In this document: positions 49,118 to 62,332 of the stretch, one piece after another
Layout: every line of letters starts with the position of its first letter
Numbering within the stretch: the stretch's first letter is position 1
Assembly: GCA_010094045.1 (NCBI GenBank)
Contig: ML986668.1
Span: 7,501-71,500, forward strand
Length of the DNA stretch: 64,000 bases
Origin: Lojkania enalia
Lineage: Eukaryota > Ascomycota > Dothideomycetes > Pleosporales
Reading direction: 5' to 3'
Made by a program: the position numbers and the translations under genes
Notes under the pieces: model-generated
The model's input: only the letters and a program-made list of their open reading frames with translations
Databases searched by the model: none
What the model was told of the DNA's origin: nothing

Positions 49118-50627
49118 AATTATAATATATACTAAAACTAGATTACTACTTAGCTATACCCTCTTATAGCTAGTCTTTCTCTATACTACCGCTCGCTCCC
49201 CTTACTTATATAACCTACTTTAACTTCCTAAGAACTCTTTTCCTATTAATAGTAATATAGCCTTCTAAGGCTTTCTTCCTTATTAATAACCTAATATATT
49301 CTCCCGAGAATTTCTTTTTAAGGGAATTATATAGTCTTCTAAGACTTTCTTTCTTATTAATAACACCCTAATATATACTCTTCTAAGAATATTTTCTTAT
49401 TAATAAAATATTATACTAAATAATATAACCTTCTAATATAATATAACCTTTTAAGAACTACTCTAATTATAACTTCTTAAATCTTAAAAAACTATATATA
49501 ATACTATATCCTTCCTACAACTATATATTACTAACTAATAATCTCTCTATATCTTATTCTACTAAATTCTACTCTTATAAACCTTTCTATAATAATTAAA
49601 AATATACTATTTACTACCTAGAAAAATCCTCGTATATAACTACCTACTAATAGTATATATCTACTAAGATCTATCCTTAGATATAAACTTTATATAATCT
49701 TCTATCTATACTTCTTATATACTATCTTCTAACTCTACTTTAGGTAACTAAATAGATTCTACCCCTTCTCTTATTATACGCCCTAAAGAGCTACCTCTAT
49801 ACTTTTAAAACTATTTATTATAACTCTATTTACCCTCTACTACTATATTTAATTTCTACTCTTTCTTAGACTCTTTTTTAGTAATATCTAACCTAACTAA
49901 ATCTATCTTAATATACTTAGTACTTTTATTACTACCTTTATTATTCTATTCCTTACTCTCTATTAAATATAAATAACTAGTTAGTTAACTACTCTATTAA
50001 GTAACCCTTTTTTACTATAGCTGTACCTAATATATAGCTAAATTATACTACTTACAATCCTCTATTACTACTTCTATACTTATCTTCTTAAATAAACTTC
50101 TCTTATATAAACTACCTTAAAATTTCTAATAAATATAAAGTACTTCTATAAAACTAATACTTTTATATATAGTAGTAATATATAAATATATACTAAATAG
50201 TATAAAACTATAAGAAATACTATTACTCTATTTTTAACTAGTACTAGTTCTATCTAAATATTAAAGGGCTATATAGTATAGCCTATACTATTACCTATAA
50301 AACCTATTTCTACTAATCTCCTCTGGGATCTAAAGGGCTATATTATATAGCTTATAGCCTCTGCTACTCGCTATCTACTTATATATTCTATTACTATAGA
50401 GTCCCCTATTATCTAATATTATTAGATATACTAAAGCTTTCTACTCCTATCTAATTACTTAGCTATATAGAGTACTTATACTCTCTTCCTATTACTCTAT
50501 ATATACCTAGTACTCTCGCTTCTTCTAGTCTCTCTATACTTACTTAACTACTGTAGAACTTTATTCCTCTACTATATATATAGTATATAGTAAAATACTT
50601 TATATATTCTAGATTATATACTAAAGG
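49118..50627 (-). repeat. Array unit U21 (unique core, two palindromes, 1510 bp)
   Basis: Minisatellite about 49215-49400. The core, about 49440-50230, is not type A. The palindrome zone is duplicated: GGCTATATAGTATAGCC (50277-50293, perfect arms) and GGGCTATATTATATAGCTTA near 50335. The head block has the TTATCTAATATTATTAGATA variant (about 50410). Confidence 0.8.
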
Positions 50628-52182
50628 AATTATAATAGTATACTAAGATTAGATTACTTTAAGCCTACTTATCTAATATAGCTTATTTAATACCCTCTAT
50701 CCCTATTATAATATAGTCTTCTAAGACTTTTCTTTTTAAGGGTATTATATAGTCTCCCGAGAACTTTTTAAGGGAATTATATAGTCTTCTAAGAATTTTA
50801 AGGAAATCCTAATATAATCTCCTAACAACTCTTCTTATTAATAGCTATATAGTCTCCTAAGAATTTTATAGAAATTAGTTAAATTATAAATCCTATAATA
50901 TATTATACTATAATTCTTTATTATTAGTATATATATACTATAATAACTCTCTTTCTATCCTCCTTATCGTCTTCTCTACATCCTGTAACAACTTAACTAT
51001 AACTATATCCGCCTATTCTAGTCTATAATCTCTCTTATAGTATTAGTTACTCCTATCTACTAGTTATTCTAACCTAGAAGATACACCCCCTTAAATCTAA
51101 AAGAACTATTAACCTATCTACAATTCTTATTTAATATACCTAGTATTACTATCCTTCTTTACTATTCCTAATAAATATATACTACTTTATTATATACTAT
51201 CTGTATCTTCTAACTAACCTCTAGCTATACCTATACCTACTAATTTTATATATCTACTCCTAACTATATAAAAAATATAGTATTATATTATATATTTCTA
51301 TACTATATATATCCTTATATTTTTACTATTAAATATAATTAAAGTAGATAAACTTAAATATTATTATTCTTATTTTAATTGTATATATTATAATCCTCTT
51401 ATCTATATCTCTTAGAAAGCTTCTTACTCTCCTAAATTAGCTAATAGTATACTCTCTCTAAAGAAATATAACAAGTAACTAAAATACTAGTATCTACTAG
51501 TTTTATATAAAATTAACTAGATAGAATATATTCTATTATTCTATATTTACTATATATATAATCCTGTATAAACTATAATTTATTATCTATTCTATTAAAA
51601 ATAGCTAAGAGAATATTAATAGATTACTTCTTTAGCTACTAAGGAAAACTTATATCTACTAAATCTCTCTAGTTATATAATATATTTTATAATACTACTA
51701 ACTCTATAAAAGTATTAACCCTCTCTAGAACTATTATACTTAGCTTTACTAGTAGCTTACTAAGGGGGAATCTATCCCCCTCTACTAGTAGTATTATTAT
51801 AAAATACTAAGGTAAATAAAAGTAAAGGATATTTTTCTATAAATATACTAGTAAAATTATAAGAAGACTATAAAGGTTATATAAAGTAATAAAACTAAGA
51901 ATAAAGCTTTTTTAAGGTACTAATTCTTTCTAGATATAATAGACTATACTATATAGTTTATTATATCTACTACTTATTACTACTTATATATACCCTAAGC
52001 CTAGGGCTTCTAAATATCTATCTAGTTCTCTTACTTACCTTTAGTACTTATCTACTCTACTTATATAGTATTTTATAGAAGATCTCTTTCTTTAGTATAT
52101 ATTAGGTAAATTTACTTAATATTCTACTAGTATATAACTATATAACGAATTAATCTATATATTCTATATTATATACTAAAGG
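50628..52182 (-). repeat. Array unit U22 (type A, 1555 bp)
   Basis: Near-duplicate of U19 along the full length, with mainly transitions and one base difference in length. Minisatellite about 50705-50885 and palindrome-like site near 51941-51961. Confidence 0.87.
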
Positions 52183-52285
52183 AATTATAATAGTATACTA
52201 AGTTTAGATTACTCTTATCCTACTTATCTAATCTAACGCTACTCGCTTCTCTTACTTATCTAATATAACTCTTCTTCTTAGCTAT

Positions 52286-52498
52286 TATAATATCTTATAG
52301 CTTTAAGTTACGGGTTAATAATATAGAGTTATCTAACCTAGGGTTAAAATAGCTGAATCGTACCCTGTAGGGATAGTAGTAATTTGTTTCTCTTTTATCA
52401 GCTATCTCTTTTCTAAGAGAATTGAATATACGAATATTTTAGCCCTACTACTCTATCTATTATTGCTACGCTGTAATCTATTATACTAGCCTATTACA
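52286..52498. repeat. Probable solo LTR 2 (213 bp)
   Basis: Absent from sister units, which read TTAGCTATACTCTTCTATAGC without interruption. Starts TATAATATC, ends CCTATTACA (TG...CA after allowing RIP). GCTAT is duplicated at 52281-52285 and 52499-52503. It contains CG and TG/CA-bearing sequence (TAGCTGAATCGTACCCTG), so it is less mutated than the array. Confidence 0.72.
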
Positions 52499-53749
52499 GC
52501 TATATACTCTTCTATAGCTAATCTCTCTCTTATATAGCTTTATTAATAATAATATAACCTCCTAAGAACTTTTTAAGAGAATTATATAGTCTTCTAAGAA
52601 CTTTTATAGATATTATTATAATATAAACTCCTAAGAATTTTAAGGAAATCCTAATATAACTTTCTAAGAATTCCTATACTATTATTATTCCAGCATACTT
52701 TACTATACTTACTAATATTATATAGCTGTTTAAGAACTTATTTTCTATTATAATATAATCTCTATACTATCTACAATCTCTCCTAAAAACTTTTCTTCTC
52801 TAATAGTCTTCTAAGACTTTTTTCCCTTATACTTTTTCTATTAAAAATACTTACACCTTATATCCTATACTTTTACTCTAAACTCTATTACTATTATAAA
52901 AAAATTCTAATACTAATTCTTATATAACTTTAAAAGCCTCTTTTAAAAATAATACTAAAAATATATTATATCTATATACTAGTAACTAGTTATTTTAACT
53001 AACTATTCTTATAATAATATATAACTAAATAGGAATAGTAGATTTACTAATATTAAAAATATTAGATATTAACTTCTATATTAACTACTAGTATACTCCC
53101 TCTAGAGAGATATAATATATAACCGAGAATTTCTCCTATACTAGTACTACCTATAATTAACCTAACCTAACTTATCTAAATATATTCTCTACTATTTACT
53201 ATATATATAATCTTATATAAACTATAACTTATCTACTATACCCTTAAATATAGTAAGCAGCTACTTTATAGGTTATACCTATAACTACTAATAAAAGTTT
53301 TCTTAAACTTATTCTATCTACTTTCTATTATTTAATTACAACTTTATCTATTTAGTAAAAATAGCTTTCTTAAATAGCCTATCTTTAACTATTAACCTTA
53401 TACCCTCTAGTAACTCTTCTCTATCTATCTATTACTTTATAAATAATAATAGTAAATAAGGAAGATTTTATCCTAATAATAAAATTATAATAAACTATAA
53501 TATTTATAACTAATAAGAAAACTAAGAATAAATATATATATATACTCTATCTAGATAATATAAAATCTTTCTAAAGTATTAACCCCTCTAGGTTATAATA
53601 GGCTATATTATATAGCTTATATATCTATAACTTATTACTACTTAATTAATCTCTATTTTAGGGCCCCTATATAAATATCTAATTATAGTATATTTATAAA
53701 TATTTTATACTATTCTATATACTTTAATTATATAGAATACCTTTAAGAG

Positions 53750-53966
53750 TATTATAGAATTAGCTTCTATCTAATCCTATACTACCTCGCCTATTATGTA
53801 TAGACCTGAACCTCTAATATATATATATACAACCTAATATCTATTTCCTTTTTCTCTTTATCTAGATATCTTAAACTATTATAGTAGTAGTATATTGGTT
53901 ATCTATATAGCTTAATCTAATACTCGTTTATCTAGTATTAATAATCCGATGCGCGTCGCCGTAATA
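53750..53966. repeat. Probable solo LTR 3 (217 bp)
   Basis: Interrupts the head block between TTTAAGAG and AAGAGCTACTAC. Starts TATTATAG, ends CGCCGTAATA (ancestral TG...CA). AAGAG is duplicated at 53745-53749 and 53967-53971. It shows no clear similarity to solo LTRs 1 and 2 or the Gypsy LTR by eye. Confidence 0.68.
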
Positions 53967-54146
53967 AAGAGCTACTACTCTCTCTATACTTACTTAGCCT
54001 TATATTCCCCCTAGTTACTCTAGCTTATATAGTACTCTATAGAATTTTATTTCTCTACTATATAATTAGCAATCTATACTTAATACTATACTAAATATTC
54101 TAGAGAATGCGGACTAATCTATATACTCTATATTATATACTAAAAG

Positions 54147-55695
54147 AATTATAATATATACTAAAACTAGATTACTACTCTATTATACTACAGCGCTTAT
54201 CTAATATAACTCTCCCTTAGCTATAGGGGAGTAGCTAATCTCCCTTGTAATATAGTCTTCTAAGACTTTTCTTATTAATAACCTTCTATATAGCCTTCTA
54301 AGAACTCTTTTCTCTTGCTTATTTAGCCTTCTCTAATAGTCTCCTAAGCCTTTTTAAGAGAATTATATAGTCTTTTAAGAATTTTTACCGAAATTATTAT
54401 TATAATACTATATTCTTCTAACCAACTCTACTAATTAAAAGATTTCTCTATATAAACTCTATAAGTTAATTAAGTCCTTTCTACTTTTATATCTTCTACT
54501 GTATCTATTATACCTGTAAACTAGAAACAATTCTCCTTAAAATAAAGTCCTATAAATAAAGGACAAATATACTATAAATATACTCTACCTTATATATATT
54601 ATATATATAACCTATTAATAGTATATATATAATCTCTCTCTATTAAAAACTTACTATACTCTAAACTATCTAATAAACCTAATAAAGTAAAACAACTATT
54701 AACTCTCTTACTAATATATTCTAATATAAGTAGTAATATTCTATACTTCTACTATTTTAAACGCTTTACTAAAAGTAAGCTAAATATAATATAAAAATAC
54801 TGCTGCTTTAACATCTATACTTTTACTATAATTAAATACCACTTAATACGTCGACTATACCTTTTAAAAGAACAACTTCTATAGAAGCCTTCTATATATT
54901 TAGAAGGAAGCTCCCTGCTCTTATAAGTTAGCTACTATAAAACTCGCCTACTTACTAATACTTTATATATAACTAAAACCTTACTATAGAGAAAATCTAT
55001 ATAATATACTCTTTAGTATTATAACTATAATCTAATATCTACTAGAATACTAAATTACTTATCCTATATATAATCCTATATAAATTACAGCTTATCCTCT
55101 ATCCTACTAAATAAAGCTAAAGGAATACTAATAGATTATACCCGTAATTAAGCCGAAAGATGACTATCTACTAAATCCTTTTAAAGAGGGGACTCTACCT
55201 ACTTATATATTAACTCTATAAAAGTCTATACCTCTTCTAGAATATTTAGCTATAACTCTACTAATAATAATTCTTTAAAAAGGGAAGACTCCCCCTTTAC
55301 TACTATTATTATATATACTAAGAAAAAAGTAAGAGATATTTTCTATAATAGTAGGGAAAATTATAAAAAGATGCTAATAGTTATATAAAGTAATAAAAAA
55401 ATATATACTTTCTAAACTACTCTATTTCTACTAGTCTATTTTAGAATTTAATAGGTTATACTATATAATCTATTCTTTTAGAAACTTCTTCCCTAGTTAA
55501 ATATGCTAGACCTCTGTCCTCCCCAGTATCTATTATACTTTCTCTTACTTCCCTTTAGCATGAGATTACTGTCGCTTATATAGCCTTCTATTCCTCCTAA
55601 TTACTACCGCTTATTAAGTAAGCTATACTTATTACTATATAGAGTATATTGGAGAATATAGACTAATCTATATACTCTATATTATATACTAAAGG
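54147..55695 (-). repeat. Array unit U24 (divergent type A, 1549 bp)
   Basis: Minisatellite about 54200-54400 and type A core about 54420-55400, with GAAGGAAGCTCCCTGCTCTT near 54903 and TAGGGAAAATTATAAAAAGA near 55352. The palindrome-like site is near 55449. The left core has diverged from other A units. Confidence 0.8.
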
Positions 55696-57261
55696 AATTA
55701 TAATATATACTAAATCTAGATTACTACTCTACTACTCTCTATACTACTACTCGCTCCCTTTACTTATCTAATATAGTCTTCTAAGACTTTTCTTATTAAT
55801 AATAAATTTCTTTAAAAACTAAAAAAATATATCTTTTATAATTTATCTACCTATTTTAAAACTACTAAAACTAATCTAACTAATATATAAATTATATATT
55901 ATATTTAATACTATAGTTATAATACTAGAATCTACTATAGAATCTAAATCTTCTACTAATAGCCTTACCTCTACTATAACCTATATTAGATCCTTATACC
56001 TAAACTCCCTAGAATTCTTTTTAACCTACTCTAAAGACTTATCTAACTTCTAATATATTAAAACTGTTTTAGAAGAAAGCTTTTCCCTTCTCTTTTAACT
56101 AATACTACCCCCTATATACTCGTAAATCTAATTTACTATCCTCCTATTACTTCTCGTACTATTACTTAACTTCTACTCTACCTTTTTTAAAAGTCTACTC
56201 TTCTCCCTTATATACGTCTTATATATATCTAATCTATCTAACCTATCTAAAAGAGGAACCTTTTTTAAACTATCCTTAATCTCCTACTCTTATACTTTAA
56301 ATAGACTTTTCTTTCTATCTAAGAAACTAGTTTCGTAAATATTTATTATCCGAATCTTCCCTCTATTATCTCTAGAATCTTCTACCTTTATTTCTATTTA
56401 AAATACTAATAGAATTCTATCTAAATTATTTTTTATAATCCTTAGAAATAAACTTAATAATCTAATAATATAATAAATTATAGAAACTATAATAGTCTCT
56501 AAAAAATTTAAGTTAAACCTAATTTTTACTCTATTTAAAACACCTAACTTTTTCTTCTAAAATAAATTATTTAGTAGAAACCTAGTACTATACTAAGCTA
56601 GAATAGATATTAATACTAGTATAGTAAAAAACTGATAACTATTATTAAACCTATATAACTAGAACTCTAAACTTTCTAGGAATCTATATAGTAATATCTA
56701 CTACTTCTTTCTAGCCTTTAAATCTCTAACTTCTTTCTTTACCTTCGTAAGTTTAAAAGATACTCTTATACTACAACTACTACGGTAACTACTATATCTA
56801 TTTATCTTCCTGTATAAAGAAAACCGCTTCTACTTACTATATAAAGATCCCTTTTTAATAAACCTACGACTAGCCTTCTACTACTAATACTAGAAATAAT
56901 AATCTACTATCTTAACTAGCTAAAAAGATCTTTTTAACTTTAAAAGATTATAAAATAGGGTTGTAAATACAACCTATATATAAGCCTATAAAGTATAGAC
57001 TAATACTATCTAACCCTCCGGGATCTAAAGGGCTATATTATATAGCTTATATCTTTATAACTCGCTACCCGCTTATATAAATTATACTACTCTATAATAG
57101 ACCGCTCTATACTTACTTATATACTACTCTACTAAGCTTATATAACACTTCTACTCCTTCTAGTCGTTTTATACTTATAAAGTAAACGCGTTTAACGCTC
57201 TACTAAGTATATATAGATATATAGTAAATTAATCTATATACTCTATATTATATATTAAAGA
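55696..57261 (-). repeat. Array unit U25 (unique Lys/Arg-rich core, 1566 bp)
   Basis: The longest unit. The minisatellite is short (about 55770-55800). The core, about 55810-56990, is strikingly purine-rich on the minus strand. There it gives a Lys/Arg/Glu-rich frame, for example VSFKLTKVKKEVRDLKARKK near 56700-56760 and DSLKKVPLLDRLDRLDIYKT near 56210-56270. No domain is recognised. The palindrome GGGCTATATTATATAGCTTA is near 57028. Confidence 0.78.
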
Positions 57262-58805
57262 AATTATAATATATACTAAAACTAGATTATACTACTATAC
57301 TACGGTACTTACCTAATATAACTCTCTCTCTTAACTACTCTCCCTATAGCTAATTTCTCTCTTATATAGCCTCTCGAGAATTTTAGGAACTTTATTATAA
57401 TATAGCCTCCTAAGGCTTTTTTTCCCTTATATACTCTCCCGAGAATTTTACCGAAGTTATTAGTCTTCTAAGACTTTCTTTCTTATCGATAACCTAATAT
57501 ACTCTCCCTTAAGAGAACTTATATAATTTTCTAAGCCTTTTTAAGGGAATTATATAGTCTCTTAAGAATTTTACGGAAATCTATAGTAGAATTATAATAT
57601 AGTCTCCTAAGAAAACTCTTATATAATATTAATATACCTATTCTTTATCTATACTCTTTCTATAATACTATACTATAGTATAAAAATAACTTAACTATAG
57701 CTGCGTCCGCCTATTCTAGTTTATAATCTCTCCTACTATATCTATAACTTCTATCTACTAATTATATTTACCTTATAGGTATACTCTTTTAAATCTATAA
57801 TAGCTTCTAAACTATCTATTATTCTTATTAGATATATCTACTATTACCTTACTAAACTCTATACTAGAATATGTACTATTACTATAAATATCTTATATCC
57901 GCTAACTAACCCGCGGTATTAACTTCTATATCTACTATCTCTACCTCTCTATATTTAACTATATTATAAATACTAAACTTTACTATCTACGCTAATAATA
58001 TAAATAACTATATATCTTTACTACTAAATATAGCTAATATAAAAGTATTACAGCTCTCTTATTCTATAAATATACTATATAGTTCTTCTATCTATATCTT
58101 TTAAGAGGGGTTCTACTCTCGCGTATAAAATAATATTATACCTCTTCTAAAGTAACCTTATATATAACTAAGATATAATTCTCTACTAACTCTATCTAGA
58201 GTTAATACTATATAAATACTACAACTATTATCTTATACCTACTATATATATAGTCCCGTATAAACTATAGCTCTACTTTAGTCCTATTAAATAAAGTTAA
58301 GAGAATACTAATAGGTTACTTATATAACTAAACTAAAAGATTACTATTTATATACTCTTTCTAGATATATAGCTCTACTAGTAACTTACTAAATATAACT
58401 ATAGTTAATAGACTATAAAAATACTATATAATAAAAAGGAAGACATATTTCCCTTCTATTATAGTAGGGAAAATTATACTAAGACGCTAACGGTTATATA
58501 AAGTAATAAAATATACGAGGAATAAAACCTTCTTAAGATACTTATCCTATCTAGAATCTAAAGGGCTATACTATATAGCTTATATATCTATAACTTACAT
58601 CCGTTTATATAGCTCTATATCTATAGAGTTCTAGAGTATCTATCTAGTTCCCTTACTTACTTTCAGTACTCGTCTACTCCACTTAACTAGTATTTCTAAA
58701 AGCCGCCGCTCTCTCTATACTTATATAGTAAGCTATACTTATTACTATATAGAGTATACTGTTAGATATATATTAATCTACATCCTCTATATTATATATT
58801 AAAGG
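57262..58805 (-). repeat. Array unit U26 (type A, 1544 bp)
   Basis: Near-duplicate of U16 (37680-41076) ten units away, without the pogo insertion. U26 therefore gives the empty-site sequence of that insertion: CAGTACTCGTCTACTCCAC near 58663. Minisatellite about 57350-57620 and palindrome near 58564-58580. Confidence 0.87.
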
Positions 58806-60350
58806 AATTACAATAGTATACTAAGAGTAGATTATTCTAATACTACTTACCTAATCTACTTCCTTAAGGTATTCTAGTCTTATTAATAACCCTCTCTTAT
58901 ATAGTCTCCTAAGAACTCTTTTTAAGGAAATCCTAATACAGTCTCCTAAAACTTTCTTCCTTATTAATAGTCTTCTATATAGTCTCCTAAGAATTTTATA
59001 GAAGTTATTAGTCTCTTAAGCCTTTTTAAGAGAATTATATAATCTCCCAAGAATTCTTCCCTACTATATTATAGGAAAATTATAAAACTATACTATACTA
59101 CTATTACTATTATTACTACTAAACAAAATAAACTAAAATAAAATACCTCTATATAACTATTTCTCTATCTATATTAGAAAACTTAAAATTATTACTACCG
59201 TACTTATCACCTAAGGTTTCTACTTTCTCTATACTATTACCTATACTATATCTTCTATTACTATAAAGAGTAATATCTATTACTATTATACTACTCTTTT
59301 AATTATATATACTATATATACTATATATACTCTATATAATCTTCTCTAAACTAAACTCTCAACGCCTCTCTTATAATCCTACCCTCTATACCTAAGCTAG
59401 ATACTCTTTATTCTTAAAATAATTCCTAATACTCTTTCTAAATAATAATAATATACGTTTTTTTCTATTTATAATAGCCTCCTTTAATACTTTTTAAATC
59501 GTACCTATATAATCGTTACCAACTAAATACTTACTAAATCTATAATCCTTATAATAGCTTTTACCTAAATATAGTAATATTATATAAACTAACGTGTAAA
59601 CTAAAATTATATTATAGCCTCTCTTATTCTTTATATTTAAAACTACCTCTAGAAGACTCTAAACCTCTAAATTCTACCTATTAAACCTAAATATATAATT
59701 CGCTAACTTAACTATATTACTATTTAATAGATACTCTATCTATATATTTAAAAGGCCCTGCCTATAAGATATAAACTCCGGACCTACCTCTATATCTAAC
59801 AGCTCTACAACTCTATCCTATTTAGTTGTAAAACAACTATTATTCTTACTATTATAATCGCTCCTATTATAATTACTATTATAATTTATATTATAAACTT
59901 AAACCTTCTAGTACTATATAGCTAATATAATATTACTTACTAGAGTAATATAACTACTTCTAGAAATAAAAAATACTATAAAAAAGAAGGATAAAGGATT
60001 TTTCCTACTAGTTTATACGAAAATTATAGAAGGACTCTAAAGGTTATATATAGCGAGAATAAGATAATAAAATCTATTATATTAGTACTAACCCTTTTAA
60101 ATTATAATAGGCTATACTATCTAGCCTATAATATCTGCTATACTCTCTTTTAGTTATATAACCCTATCTTAGGGCCTCTAGAGTATCTACCTAGTTCTCT
60201 TACTTACCTTCAGTACTTGTCTATTCTACTTACTTAGTTACTATACTTCTTCTAGTCGCTCTAAGTATAATTAGTAATATATACTATACGCTCTACTATA
60301 TATAACTATATAACAAATTAATCTATATACTCTATATTATATACTAAAGG
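58806..60350 (-). repeat. Array unit U27 (unique core with A-like tail, 1545 bp)
   Basis: Minisatellite about 58865-59070. The core, about 59090-59960, is unique. The AAAATTATAGAAGGACTCTAAAGG block near 60012 is the type A tail. The palindrome-like site is near 60105-60130. No protein is recognised. Confidence 0.78.
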
Positions 60351-61893
60351 AATTATAATATATACTAAGACTGGATTACTACTTAGCTATATTTTCTTAT
60401 AGCTAGTCTCTTTCTATACTACCGCACCCTCGCGCTGCTTATATAACCTATTATAGTCTTCTAAGACTTTCTTTTTAAGGGAATAATATAGTCTTCTAAG
60501 AACTTTTCTTCTCTAACAGCCTTCTAAGAATTTTTACTAAAATCGTCCCTACTATACTCTCCCGAGAATATTATATAATTATTATAATATCGTTCTTAAC
60601 ATTTAGTATATATATTTATACTAATATATTATATATTACTATTATAATAATAATATATATGCTAATAATATACTACTATATTAATCTTCTCTAATAAGCT
60701 AACTACTACTATTTCCGCCCTTTCTAATCTATAACCTCTCCTACTATATCTGTTATATTAATCTACTAATAACTCTTACTATAAGGATATACTCTACTAA
60801 ACCTATTACTTAATACCTATCTATTATCCTTATAGTATATATCTACTATAACTTCCTTTACCTTAATACTATAGTATATTCCCTCTCTATAAACCGTCCA
60901 TATTAGCTAACTAACTTATAGTATTAACTCTTGTATCTACTAATTCTATATATCTACTCCTAGCTGTATAATAAATATAGTATTATACTAAATATTTCTA
61001 TACTATATATAACTTTATACTTTTATAACTAAATATATTCTAGGTAAAATTTTAATACTATTATTCCAACTATATATTATATAATCCTCCTATCTATAAT
61101 ATTTAGGAATATACCCGCTCTTATATATTAGATACTAAGATACTTCCTCTAGAAATATATAATAGGTAAGTAAGATATATTAGGCTACTAGCTCTACCTA
61201 AAGTTAAAGTTAGTATTACTATTACTATCTAAAATATACCTACTAGGTATATAATTACTAAGGAAGAATAGCTCCCCTACTATACTCTTAAATATAGTAA
61301 GCTATATACTAATAGGTTACCTCTTTAACTAGATTAATAAATTACTATCTATATAATACTTCTATATATATAATATACTATATAAAACTACTAGCTCTAT
61401 TAAAGTTTTAATTCCTTTTAGGATATCCAGCCGCTATTTAGATAATAGCACCCTATTAAAGGGAAAGAGAAGCCCCTTAGCTATAATAATATTTTATTAT
61501 AAAATATAAAAGAAGAAAGTAAAAAATCTTTCCCTTCTATTATAGTTAGAAAAATTATAAAAAGATACTAAAGGTTATATAAAGTAATAAAAAACTATAT
61601 ACTATTCTATTCTATTAATATTAACCTCCTCTAGGATATAATAAACTGTACTATCTAGCCTATATTCTATTACTTACTCTATAACTTACCTCTAGCTTAT
61701 ATAAACCTTAAGCCTAGGTCTCTAGAGTATCTACCCTATTTACTTCTTCTCTCCGCCCGTTACTCGCTATTACTTATATAGCCTTACCTTTCTTCTAATT
61801 ATTCTAGCTTATAAAGTAAACTATACTTATTACTATATAGAGTATACTGTTAGATATATACTAATCTATATCCTCTATATTATATACTAAAGG
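60351..61893 (-). repeat. Array unit U28 (type A, 1543 bp)
   Basis: Minisatellite about 60450-60570, type A core about 60700-61590, AAAGGTTATATAAAG near 61571 and palindrome-like site near 61640-61660. No insertion. Confidence 0.85.
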
Positions 61894-62332
61894 AATTATA
61901 ATATATACTAAGAGTGGATTACTCTTATCCTACTTACCTAATCTACTACTACTCGCTCCTCTTACTTACCTAATATAGCCTCCTAAGGCTTTTTTTCCCT
62001 TATATACTCTCCCGAGAATTTCTTTTTAAGGGAATAATATACTCTCCTAAAAACTTCTATACTATATACTCTTCTAAGACTTTTCTTATTAATAACTATA
62101 AAACTATAATATAGTATAAAATACTCTAACTATATATTCCTATACTATATTATCTAGAATTACTACTACTATAATATCTACTTCTATATATATATACTAT
62201 AGGTACCTGTAAAGATCTCTCTATTACTATACTACTACCAGCAACTCCCTTACTAGTATAATTACCTCTATTTCTCTAACTATCTCTAGAATCTACTATA
62301 GCTATATTAGGTCTACTTAATCCTTTCTAACC
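61894..62332 (-). repeat. Array unit U29 (partial, cut by Copia)
   Basis: Anchor and minisatellite (about 61975-62085), then about 240 bp of core with no clear type A landmark, until Copia-like sequence begins near 62333. Confidence 0.75.

Larger units (their letters stand above)
52183..54146 (-). repeat. Array unit U23 (type A, with two solo LTRs)
   Basis: Removing 218 bp and 222 bp (each insert plus one target copy) leaves 1524 bp. One insert is in the minisatellite zone, the other in the head block. The type A core runs about 52830-53540 and the palindrome is near 53600-53620. Confidence 0.83.
1988..62332 (-). repeat. Tandem array of ~1.54-kb units (29 anchors)
   Basis: A landmark (TAAAGGAATTATAATA and variants) recurs 29 times in one orientation. 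Net spacing after removal of nested elements is 1504-1566 bp, mean about 1541 bp. Each unit also has a minisatellite block just right of the anchor and a conserved head block left of the next anchor with a GGCTATA/TATAGCC palindrome. The cores between them fall into a common type A, types B and C, and single-copy types. The minus strand is the purine-rich strand, and the likely former coding frames and the one surviving ORF lie on it, so I give the array a minus orientation. Both window ends are occupied by retrotransposons, so the array may continue beyond them. I do not recognise the gene or satellite family. Confidence 0.9.

Noticed and set aside
5325..50293. Compensatory arm changes (GGC/GCC to GAC/GTC) proving selection on the palindrome
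   Set aside because: Several units show a change in one arm only. Both arms have the same sequence context on opposite strands, so RIP-like mutation could hit both.
1988..62332. rDNA tandem array
   Set aside because: The period is far too short and no rRNA-like conserved sequence is visible in any unit.
1988..62332. Array formed by a transposon inserted many times
   Set aside because: Units are contiguous, in one orientation and at constant period, with no terminal repeats or target duplications at unit borders.
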